From Alphaproteobacteria bacterium (GTDB lineage Bacteria > Myxococcota_A > UBA796 > GCA-2862545), in NCBI GenBank assembly GCA_020632875.1, contig JACKET010000018.1:62001-126000 (forward strand): a stretch of 64,000 bases of DNA, read 5' to 3'. The notes below the pieces were generated by a model. The model did no database searches, was not told the DNA's origin, and saw only the letters and a program-made list of their open reading frames with translations. A program made the position numbers and the translations under genes. Below, one piece after another: positions 7,475 to 16,300 of this stretch (position 1 is its first letter; the number at the start of each line of letters is the position of its first letter).

Positions 7475-8446
7475 TCAGCGCCGATCGAGCGCGAACAGCT
7501 GCACGTTCGCCACCACCACGCGCTCCCCCACCGTCGCGTCGGCCACGATGCCCCGCATGGCGCGGAAGTACGCGAGGTGCAGCTCGCGGATCTTCTCGAA
7601 GTCCGCATCCGAGCACGCGAACACGTTGTACGAGAACTGGCCGGGGTCGCCCGCGAGCACCCGGTCGGCGGCGACGTGCGACCAGTGCGCCTTGAGCTGC
7701 CTCCCGATCTCCGGACGCCGCTTCGTGTCGACCGCGACGACCTCCTGGACGTAGTGCGTCCCCGTCCACCGGAGCTGCGCGGTCTCCTGGAGGAACGCGA
7801 GGCACGTCGCCTCCACCTCGGGATCGATGCCGAGCCGCGCCGCGATCCAGCCCGGCCGGTGGCGCGTGAGGCGCTTGTAGTCCTCGAGCTCCAGCACCCG
7901 GAGGATCGCCTGGGTCCACGGGTGCCGCCCTGCGCCCTCGCGACGCGCCTCCATCGCGCGCCACAGCGGCTCGACGGTGTACGGCAGCTCGGTCGGATCG
8001 ACGAAGGCCGTCACGAAGTCGACGAGCCGCACCGACGTCGCGTCCACGACGTGGAGGAAGTCGGGCAGGCGCGGCTGGGTTCGCCCCTGGACCCAGCGCC
8101 CGATCGCGTGCCGGTTCAGGCCCGTGGCCGCTGCGAGGTCGGTGATGGAGCGCTTCCCGCGAAGGTCGGCGAGCAGCTGGGCCACGCCCTCCGGCGAGTC
8201 GGCGGGCGTCGCGTCGAGCCACGCGGGACGCCGCCCGAAGAAGGCCGTCAGCCCCGCGTCGAGATCGCGCCCGGCGCGCCGGATCGCCCGCAGCGCCTCG
8301 CTGGCCGTGGGGTACCGGCGCCCGGACTCCCACGGATACGCGACGTTGCTCGTGTACCCGAGCCGCCGCGACCACGCGACCTGCGAGCGCTTCCCGCGCA
8401 ATGCCCGCATCAGCTCGCGGGCCACCTCGTCGTACTCGATCTGCAT
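7475..8446 (-). CDS. Double HTH protein of the TIGR02147/DUF4423 type
   Basis: The 323-residue product carries two tandem Xre-like helix-turn-helix segments. The first spans about residues 3-60 (RGKRSQVAWSRRLGY...PWESGRRYPT) and the second about 95-150 (RGKRSITDLAAATGLNRHAIGRWVQGRTQP). The C-terminal 170 residues resemble the DUF4423/TIGR02147 effector region found in many Myxococcota and Fibrobacteres proteins. It probably regulates transcription, but its targets are unknown. No good ribosome site precedes the ATG. It converges with the Asp-tract lipoprotein, leaving only nine bases between the stops. Confidence 0.7.
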   Translation of the reverse strand: MQIEYDEVARELMRALRGKRSQVAWSRRLGYTSNVAYPWESGRRYPTASEALRAIRRAGRDLDAGLTAFFGRRPAWLDATPADSPEGVAQLLADLRGKRSITDLAAATGLNRHAIGRWVQGRTQPRLPDFLHVVDATSVRLVDFVTAFVDPTELPYTVEPLWRAMEARREGAGRHPWTQAILRVLELEDYKRLTRHRPGWIAARLGIDPEVEATCLAFLQETAQLRWTGTHYVQEVVAVDTKRRPEIGRQLKAHWSHVAADRVLAGDPGQFSYNVFACSDADFEKIRELHLAYFRAMRGIVADATVGERVVVANVQLFALDRR

Positions 8447-8566
8447 TGAACCGCGTTCACCCGCGGTTAGCCTGAACACACGGGGGAGGGCCTGGTAACG
8501 CGCGAACGCACATCCGAGCAGCCGGCCGCACGACGTCGCGCCCTCGCCGAGGCCCGCGCCGGACGC

Positions 8567-9091
8567 GTGCGGCAGGATCTCCGGCAGCGCGAGAGCCGCC
8601 TCACCCTCGCCATGGGCGGCGAGACGCTCGAGCTGAAGGGCTTCGCGCGGGGCGACGACACCCTCTCCGACCTCGCGCTCTACGGCATCGCCGCGGCCGC
8701 GATCACCGTCCTGGTGGGGCCGCTCGCGGGGCTCTTCCTCGGCGGGCCCACTGGCGCGGCCATCGCGGGGGCCAGCATCGTGCTGGCCGTCCTGCTGTGG
8801 TCGTTCCGGAAGGCGGGTCGCACGCGATGGTCGCTCCACATCGACGGGGCCGCGGCAGAGCTCGTGCTCGGCCCGTCCGTGCGGGACCTCCGCTGGCGGG
8901 AGCACCGGGTGATCGTCCCGACCCGCGAGGTGTGTCTGTCGATCGACGGCGAGCGCGACCCGCGCCTGGAGCTGTGGGTCCACGCGGCGGCGATCCCCGC
9001 GACCCGCCTGTCGTTCGACGACCTGCAGCACGCCCGCACGGTCGAGGCCTGGCTGCAGCGAGCGAAAGATTCCGCGCGGTCGGACGTATGA
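8567..9091 (+). CDS. Membrane protein with two helices, unknown
   Basis: From the GTG this is 174 residues. A charged N-terminal helix is followed by two hydrophobic segments (about 36-58 and 62-80) and a C-terminal beta-rich domain of about 90 residues, probably cytoplasmic. The start is uncertain: an in-frame ATG lies at 8612. The frame is open upstream of the GTG with plausible coding sequence to a GGGGGAGGG at about 8481, but no standard start codon sits just after that site. A small TM2-type gene follows 19 bases later. Confidence 0.6.
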   Translation: MRQDLRQRESRLTLAMGGETLELKGFARGDDTLSDLALYGIAAAAITVLVGPLAGLFLGGPTGAAIAGASIVLAVLLWSFRKAGRTRWSLHIDGAAAELVLGPSVRDLRWREHRVIVPTREVCLSIDGERDPRLELWVHAAAIPATRLSFDDLQHARTVEAWLQRAKDSARSDV

Positions 9092-9110
9092 TCACAGAGG
9101 GAGGTCGTGG

Positions 9111-9368
9111 ATGTCGAAGACCCAGAACAGCATGGTGGCGGTCGGACTCGAGGTCGGGCCCGGCGCAATCTTCCAGACCTTCGGCATCGGGCACCTGTAC
9201 CAGGGCCGCGTGAAGGCCGGCCTGGCCTTCATGTTCAGCTACTGGGGCCTGCAGATGATCAACGCCTGGCTCATCCCGCTGTGGGGCATCGGGTTCGTCA
9301 CGGGCTTCCTGACGTGGCTCGCGTACATGATCGTCGCGCCGACCGACGTGATCGAGTCCGGCAAGTAG
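9111..9368 (+). CDS. Small TM2-like membrane protein
   Basis: The 85-residue protein starts with ATG behind GGGAGG. It contains GIGHLYQGRVKAGLAF, which matches the pattern of TM2-domain proteins (Gly-rich turn, aromatic, GR, then a helix). It then has two or three hydrophobic segments and a short C-terminal tail. TM2 proteins are small inner-membrane proteins of uncertain role. Its stop lies six bases from that of the convergent molybdoenzyme subunit. Confidence 0.65.
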   Translation: MSKTQNSMVAVGLEVGPGAIFQTFGIGHLYQGRVKAGLAFMFSYWGLQMINAWLIPLWGIGFVTGFLTWLAYMIVAPTDVIESGK

Positions 9369-9374
9369 CGGGGT

Positions 9375-11708
9375 TCAGCCCTTCGCGAGCGCCTTCGCCC
9401 GCTCGACCGCGTCGAGCAGGGCCTCGTTCGTGGCCGGGATGGCGACGGGAACGAAGTCACCGGGCCCGAACGCCGAGCACGCCCGCGACAGGGCCGTGTG
9501 GGCCGAGATGGCGAGCATGAAGGGCGGCTCTCCGACCGCCTTGGAGCCGTAGATCACGCCCGGCTGCGCGGCCCGCTCGAGGAGGTGGACCTGCATCTCG
9601 CGCGGGATGTCGCCGATGGCCGGGATCTTGTACGTGCTGGGGCTGTGCGTCAGCAGGAAGCCGCGGTCGTCGAACACCAGCTCCTCCCAGGTGAGCCACC
9701 CGAGACCCTGGACGTAGGCCCCCTCGACCTGGCCGCGGTCGATGTCGGTCGACAGCGAGTCGCCCGCGTCGTGCACGATGTCGACGCGCCGCAGGCGCCA
9801 CTCCCCCGTGAGCCCGTCGACCTCGACCTCGCTGACGGACGCGCCGTAGGCGAAGTAGTGGAACGGCTTGCCCTTGCCGGCCGACCGGTCGTAGCCGATG
9901 TCGGGGGTGCGGTAGTAGCCCGCGGCGAACAGCTGGATCTGGCGCATGTACGCGGCCGATGCGACCTCGGCGAGCGTGACGGAGCGGCCCTCGGCCCACG
10001 CCCAGGCGGGCTTCCCGTCTTTCGTCGGGATGTCGCCCTGGTTCTCGGACGCGAGCGTGAGCTTCTCGGTGGAGACGCCGAGCAGCTCGGCTGCGACGGG
10101 CACCATGCGCGCCACGATGAGCCGGCAGGCCGTCGCCACGGCCTGGCCGTTGAGGTCGCTGCCGGAGGAGGCCGCCGTGGCGGACGTGTTGGGGACCTTC
10201 CCCGTGCTCGTGGGCTGGTGGACGATGTCGGACAGCGGCGCCCCGAGCGCGTGGCTGCAGACCTGGAGCATCTTCGTGTAGAGCCCCTGCCCCATCTCGG
10301 TGCCGCCGTGGTTGAGCTGGACCGTGCCGTCCGCGTACACGAGGACCAGCGCCCCGGCCTGGTTCAGGAAGGACGCCGTGAAGCTGATGCCGAACTTCAC
10401 GGGCGTGAGCGCGATGGCGCGCTTCCGGAAGTCGTTGCTCGCGTTGAACGCCTCGATCTCGGCGCGACGCGCCGCGAGGTCGGAGCGCTCCGCGAGCTCG
10501 TCGCAGATGCGGTGCAGGCGGAAGTCCTCGACCACCTGGCCGTACGGCGTGCGGTCGTGCGGCGCCTCGTCGTAGAAGTTGCGGCGCCGCACCTCGAGCG
10601 GATCGAGGCCCAGCGCGTGGGCGACCCGCTCGACGACGTGCTCGATCACGACCATGCCCTGGGGCCCGCCGAACCCGCGGAACGCCGTGTTGCTCGTGCG
10701 GTTCGTGCGCACGACGAACCCGCGCAGCCGGACGTTCGGCAGCCAATAGCCGTTGTCCATGTGGAAAAGGCCGCGGTCGAGGATGGCGAGCGAGAGGTCG
10801 GCCGCCCACCCGCCGTCGGCGTAGAGGTCGGCCGCGAGCGACAGGATGCGCCCGTCGTCGTCGAAGCCCACGTCGTACCGGCTGTGGAACGGGTGCCGGC
10901 GCCCGGTGTGGGACATGTCGGTGTCGCGGTCGAGCCAGACCTTCACGGGACGGCCGGTGCGCAGCGCGCCGAGCGCCGCGAAGCAGGCCCACTGGGCCGC
11001 CTGGGTCTCCTTGCCCCCGAAGCCCCCGCCCATCCGGGGACACTCGACGGTCACCCGGCTGCGGCCCCAGCCCAGCGCGGCCGCCACGAGGGTCTGGACC
11101 TCGGAGGGGTGCTGCGTGCTGGACCAGACCTGGATGCTGCGGTCTTCGCCCGGGATGGCGAGCGCGGCGTGGGTCTCGAGGTAGAAGTGCTCCTGTCCGC
11201 CGCTGTCGACGGTGCCCGAGAGCCGGTGCGGCGCTTCGCCGAGCGTCGCGTCGACCTCGCCGCGCTCGATGACGTGGGTGGCGCCGATGAACGACTCCGC
11301 CGCGATGCCCGCGTGGATGTCGGTGAGCGCGGGGAGCGGCTCGATCTCGACCTCGACGGCCGCGGCGGCCTTCCGGGCGGCCTCGTACGAGTCGGCCACC
11401 ACGAACGCCACGGCCTGACCGACGCAGGACACCTCCCACGCGGCGAGCAGCGGCTCGTCGTGGATGACGGGACCGACGTTGTTCTCGCCCGGGATGTCCT
11501 CGGCGAAGAACACGGCGTGCACACCGGGGACCTGGAGCGCCCTGGCGCGGTCGCGGCGCGTGATGCGCCCGCGCGGCTCGGTGCTCCCGACGACCACGCC
11601 CACGAGGAGGCCCGGGGCGTGCGGGAGATCGTCGACGTACCGCGCCTCGCCGGAGACGTGGCGGAGGGCGGATTCGTGCGGGAGGCCGCGTCCGAGGACC
11701 GTCTTCAT
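9375..11708 (-). CDS. xdhB: Xanthine dehydrogenase-type molybdopterin-binding subunit
   Basis: The 777-residue product is the large subunit of a bacterial xanthine dehydrogenase of the XdhAB type. Visible family marks are GGQEHFYLET (substrate-side Glu), GGGFGGKE and AFRGFGGPQ (molybdopterin and arginine binding), and GSKAVGEPP, whose Glu is the base that activates the hydroxyl ligand of Mo. It would hydroxylate hypoxanthine or xanthine, or a related heterocycle. Its ATG overlaps the TGA of the small subunit (ATGA), so the two are made together. No XdhC-like maturation factor is seen nearby. Confidence 0.92.
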   Translation of the reverse strand: MKTVLGRGLPHESALRHVSGEARYVDDLPHAPGLLVGVVVGSTEPRGRITRRDRARALQVPGVHAVFFAEDIPGENNVGPVIHDEPLLAAWEVSCVGQAVAFVVADSYEAARKAAAAVEVEIEPLPALTDIHAGIAAESFIGATHVIERGEVDATLGEAPHRLSGTVDSGGQEHFYLETHAALAIPGEDRSIQVWSSTQHPSEVQTLVAAALGWGRSRVTVECPRMGGGFGGKETQAAQWACFAALGALRTGRPVKVWLDRDTDMSHTGRRHPFHSRYDVGFDDDGRILSLAADLYADGGWAADLSLAILDRGLFHMDNGYWLPNVRLRGFVVRTNRTSNTAFRGFGGPQGMVVIEHVVERVAHALGLDPLEVRRRNFYDEAPHDRTPYGQVVEDFRLHRICDELAERSDLAARRAEIEAFNASNDFRKRAIALTPVKFGISFTASFLNQAGALVLVYADGTVQLNHGGTEMGQGLYTKMLQVCSHALGAPLSDIVHQPTSTGKVPNTSATAASSGSDLNGQAVATACRLIVARMVPVAAELLGVSTEKLTLASENQGDIPTKDGKPAWAWAEGRSVTLAEVASAAYMRQIQLFAAGYYRTPDIGYDRSAGKGKPFHYFAYGASVSEVEVDGLTGEWRLRRVDIVHDAGDSLSTDIDRGQVEGAYVQGLGWLTWEELVFDDRGFLLTHSPSTYKIPAIGDIPREMQVHLLERAAQPGVIYGSKAVGEPPFMLAISAHTALSRACSAFGPGDFVPVAIPATNEALLDAVERAKALAKG

Positions 11709-13204
11709 GCGACACCCCCCGGCCGCACCGTGCCCACGGGGTGGGCATCGAAGGCGTCGCGGTCGCGCCGGTGGGACTCGAGCCAGAACCCGAGCAGCAG
11801 GTTGCGCGCCACGGTGGACCGGTAGCGCGCCGACGCGCGGTGGTCGGCGATCGGCAGGAAGTCGGCGTCGACCATCGGCATGGCGGCCTCGATGTTCTCG
11901 CGCGTCCAGGAGTGACCCAGCAACGCGGCCTCGGTGCGCCGGGCGCGGGACGCGGCGACGGCGGACATCCCGCCGTACGCGAGCCGGATGTGGCGCACCA
12001 CGCCGGCATCGTCGAGCTCGACGTACATGCCTGCCGCGACCGCCGAGATGTCGAGCTCCCGGCGCTTGCTGACCTTGTACGACGCGCAGAACGCGTTCCG
12101 CGGGACGTTCGGGATGTGCACGACCGCCACGATCTCGTCGCCTTCGAGGCACGTCTTGCGGTAGCCCGTGAAGAAGTCCTCGATGTCGACGTGCCGCGTG
12201 CCGTTGCTCCCGCGGAGCTCGATCTCGGCACCGAGCGCGGCGAGCACCGGCGGCATGTCGCCAATCGGGCTCGCGTTCACCAGGTTGCCGCCGAGCGTGG
12301 CGCGGCTGCGCACCTGCCGGCTGCCGAACCACCGCAGCATCTTGTGGAGCGCCGGCAGCTCTTCGCCCACGACCTCCATCACGCGCGTGAGGCTGACGCC
12401 CGCGCCGATCTGCCAGCCCATGGGGCTGCGCTCGATCTCGCGCAGCTCGGCGAGGCCCTCGAGCCCGATGACGACCGGGAAGTGCTCGCGGAACTTGGTG
12501 ACGCGCAGCCCGAGGTCGGTGCCGCCGGCGACCAGCACCGCGCCGGGGTTCTCGGCGCGCGCCTGCCACAGCGCCTCGAAGGACGTGGGCTGGATGTAGC
12601 GCTGCATGCCGTCGAGCCCGTCGCGCGCGGTGATGTCGACGGCCGCGTCGCGCGCGCGGTACTGCTCCATCGTCGCCTTGAACAGGTCGTCGGGGCGCAG
12701 GCCCGCGACCTTCTCGCCGGCCTCGCGGATGGGCTTGTAGCCGGTGCAGCGACACAGGTTGCCGCAGAGCTGGTCGTCGACCTGCCAGTCGGCGCCCATG
12801 TCGTCGCGGTACGTGGCCTCGAACAGCGACATCACGATGCCGGGCGTGCAGTAGCCGCACTGGGAGCCGCGGGTCTCGACCATCGCGAGCTGGGCCGGAT
12901 GGTACCCCTCGGGGTCGTCGGGCGAACGGGACCGGTCGCGCAGCCCTTCGACGGTGTACACGCGCTTGCCCTGGAGCATCGGGAGGAACAGCAGGCAGCT
13001 GTTGACGGCGCGGTACGTGGGCGTCTCGCCGGGCCGCTCTTCGAGGAGCGCCACGGTGCACGCGCCGCAATCGCCCTCGGCGCACCCCTCTTTCGTGCCG
13101 GTCGCGGCGAGGTGGTCGCGCAGATACCGGAGCAGGGTCGTGGTGCCGTTCACGCCCGTCACTTCGATGCGTCGGTCGTTCAGCCAGAATTGCAGCGTGT
13201 CCAA
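11705..13204 (-). CDS. xdhA: Xanthine dehydrogenase-type [2Fe-2S]/FAD subunit
   Basis: The 499-residue product carries two [2Fe-2S] domains, seen in CAEGDCGACT and in CGYCTPG with LCRCTGY, then a FAD-binding domain (about 190-370, with VLVAGGTDLGL) and a CO-dehydrogenase-flavoprotein-like C-terminus. Electrons pass from Mo through the clusters to FAD and NAD+. The start chosen is TTG at 13204, giving MDTLQFWLNDRRIEV, which fits the usual N-terminus; GGAG lies ten bases before it. A longer reading from an ATG 51 bases upstream is possible. The gene overlaps xdhB by four bases. Confidence 0.9.
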   Translation of the reverse strand: MDTLQFWLNDRRIEVTGVNGTTTLLRYLRDHLAATGTKEGCAEGDCGACTVALLEERPGETPTYRAVNSCLLFLPMLQGKRVYTVEGLRDRSRSPDDPEGYHPAQLAMVETRGSQCGYCTPGIVMSLFEATYRDDMGADWQVDDQLCGNLCRCTGYKPIREAGEKVAGLRPDDLFKATMEQYRARDAAVDITARDGLDGMQRYIQPTSFEALWQARAENPGAVLVAGGTDLGLRVTKFREHFPVVIGLEGLAELREIERSPMGWQIGAGVSLTRVMEVVGEELPALHKMLRWFGSRQVRSRATLGGNLVNASPIGDMPPVLAALGAEIELRGSNGTRHVDIEDFFTGYRKTCLEGDEIVAVVHIPNVPRNAFCASYKVSKRRELDISAVAAGMYVELDDAGVVRHIRLAYGGMSAVAASRARRTEAALLGHSWTRENIEAAMPMVDADFLPIADHRASARYRSTVARNLLLGFWLESHRRDRDAFDAHPVGTVRPGGVA

Positions 13205-13283
13205 GGGGGCTCGGCTCCGTCGTTCGGGTCCCGGAGCATACCGCAAGGTCGGCATCCAGCCGTCCCCGGCGAGCCAAACGACC

Positions 13284-13326
13284 GACCAATGTCTCTGTGG
13301 GGTCAGACCCCACGGAGACATCGGTC
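13284..13326. repeat. Palindrome with GGGGTCAGACCCC core, copy 2
   Basis: A 16-base-pair stem (13289-13304 with 13306-13321, one G-T pair) is centred on A13305 and extended by a further four pairs after a one-base bulge on each side. It starts within the stop codon of the usher-like gene and could end its transcript, but no T-run follows on the minus strand. The core is identical to that of the palindrome at 6912. Confidence 0.8.
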
Positions 13327-16300
13327 ACTCCGTGCTCACGATCTCCGCCCAGCCCGACCGCACGTCGTCGATGCGGGCCCGCACCCGCGCCCGGGCGCCA
13401 TGGCCGACGACCAGGTGGTTGTAGCGGTCGACCGCCACGCCGCGGCCGTCGATCTCCCAGTCCACCTGCGGCGTCACGTCGATCGTGCGGCCGTCCGCCA
13501 GGGTCGCGCGGACCACGAGCTCGACCGGGTCGTCGGGCCGCACCGCCAGCGCTCCGGGCTCCACGTCGACGCGCAGCACCGCCACGCCCGTCACCTCGAC
13601 GCGCACGGCCGGCGACTCCTCGCCGCCCACCACGCCCACCAGCGTGGTCTCGCCGGGCGCCAGGGCCTCGAGGTACCCGTTGGCATCGACCTGAACGACA
13701 TCCGTGTCCGAGACGCCCCACAGCGTCTGCTCGCTCGCGTCGAGGAGCTTGCCGTCCGCCGTGACCGCCGTGGCGCGCAGCGGGAACCGCCGCCCGAGCA
13801 GCACGACCTCGCTGGCGTTCCCGAGGATCACGCCGACCGCGTCGACCGGCGCCACCGTGACCCGGATGGGCGGCGACTTCAGCCCCATCCACGTCGCGAA
13901 GACCTCGGCCACACCGGGCTCGACGCCGGCGAGCAGCCCGTCCTTCGCCGTCGCGACGGAGGGACGCGTGGAGGTCCACGTGACGTGCGGCGTGCCATCG
14001 GCCTGCGCGCCGTCGCCGAACACCGCCACCACCGCGAGAGGCAGCGTCTCGTCCGCGCGGACCGACGCCTCGGCGGGCTGGACCGCGAGGCTCACGAGGT
14101 CCGTGTCCGCGACCTCGACGGGCATCGGCAGGGTCTTCATGTTCCGCCAGGTCGCCACGACGTTCGCGCGGCCCGCCTTGAACGCCAGCAGCTCGCCGTT
14201 GCCGTCGATGCGGAGGATGTCGGGGTCCGACGAGCTCCACTGCACCCCGCCGTCCAGGCGCTCCGCGGAGCCGTCGTCCACCACGGCCAGCGCGCGGAGC
14301 TCGACCCGCGCGCCCACCGGCAGGCGGCCGAGCGGCGGGTCCGCGGTGATGCCGACGATCGGGCGGACCTCGACCGGCACCGGGAGGCTGCGCACGTCCC
14401 CCTGCACGGCGACGATCTCGGTGTTCCCGACCGCCACGGCGCGCACCTCGTTCTTCTCGACCCACGCGACGCTCGGGTCCCCGACCTCCCAGCGCACGTT
14501 CTTCTCGCCGAGCAGACGGCCCGACTCCGACAGCACGCTGACCGCCAGCGGCTGCGCGCCCTGCGCGGAGATCGACACGGTGGCCGGCTCGACGAGGATC
14601 GCGTCGGGCACCTCGGAGATGCCGGCGCCCACGAGGATCTCGACGGGCGGAGTGGACCAGCCCAGCCAGGAGCCCGTGACCACGGTGCGACCCGGCTTCA
14701 GCCCCGTGATCTCGCCGTCTTCGGAGACCTTCGCGATCCCGGGATCGCGCACCTCCCACGTCACCACCGAGGTCGCCACGGTCTCGCGTCCGTCGCGGAA
14801 GGTCGCGAGCGCATCGACGTACGCGACCTCGTCCGCCTCGACCAGGATGGACTCCGCCGTCGCCCGCAGCCCGGCGAGCGCCGTGCCGACGACCTGGACC
14901 TCCATCGGCAGCGACTCGTTGCCGCGGTACCGCGCGACCAGCGAGGTCGTCCCGACCTGGCCCGCGAGCAGGCGCCCCTCCTGGATGTCCGCGATGGCGG
15001 GGTCGGCGGACGTCCACTTGCCCTTCGTGACCTCCTGGTACGTCCCGTCGCCGAGGACCTCGAACAGCCGCACGGGCACGGAGACCCCCGCGGGCACGAC
15101 GCCGATCGTGGGCACCACCACGAGACCGACGGCCGGCACCACCTCGATCGTCGCCCGCGTGCTCTCGACGCCCTTGAACGTGGCCGTCACCGTGGCCCGC
15201 CCGACGCTCACCGGCTTGATGCGCCCACCGGGCAGGATCGCGATGACATCCGGGGAATCGGTCGCCCACTCGACCTCGGTGGTCAGGTGCACGTCGCGGC
15301 CGTTCGACAGGCGCGCGTCGACGTACACGCGGCCCGAGGACTGGAGGCCCAGCGTGAGCTGCGGCGGATTCACGGCCATCTCGGTGGGCACCGCGTCGCC
15401 CGTCGTCACGCGCACCTCGACCGGCTGGCTCGCGACGCCCAGGTAGTCGGCGCGGAGGATGGTGGTGCCCGGCCCGGTCGCCACGAACACGCCGTTCCCC
15501 TCGACCCGGCAGACCTGGGGGTCCTCGCACCGCCAGTCGACGCGGTCGCCGACCTCCTGCGAGTCGCCGTCGACGAAGATGGCCGTCGCGCCCACCGTCG
15601 CGACGTCGCCGAACGGCACCTCGAGCCGCGCGGGCCGCGCGACGAGCCCGACGACCGGCAGCCGGCGGACCTCGATCTCGATGCCGGGCGACCGGACCTT
15701 CCCGCTGAACGCCTCGACCTGCGTGCGCCCCTCGCCCACCGCGACGAGGGCGCCCCCGACCACCTTCGCCACGCGGTGGTCCGCCACGACGAGGTCGGGC
15801 TTCTCGATGCGCATCTGCAGCAGGTTCGCGAAGGTCCCCGTCACCTCGAAGCCGATGCGCTCGCCGACCTTCAGGTCGGTCTGCTCGAGCTGCAGCCGGA
15901 GCGCGACGAGCGCGCTGTCCGCCTGCTTCGACGTCGGGCTCGGCGACGGGGGCTGCACGTACGGCAGGAGCAGGCGCACGTCGCCGTGGTCGACGGGGTA
16001 CTCGGTCACCCGGATCGGCTCGGACTCCACGTTCCCCACGCGCACGCGCTGGTCTCCGGGCGGGACGGGCTCGAACGCGAACGACCCGTCCGGACCGGTC
16101 TTCTGGGTCTCTCCGGTCGCGAGCGACACGGTGAGGCCGGCCTCGCACACGTCCGCCCCGTCGAGCCGCCCGTTGTCGTTGGCGTCCCGGCACACGCGCC
16201 CCGCGATGCGCCGCACCGGCCGCACCGGGAAGAGGACGCGCTGGAAGCCGCGCCGATCGACGTACACCGTCCGCCGCGTGAGCCCGGTGGGGAGGTAGCC

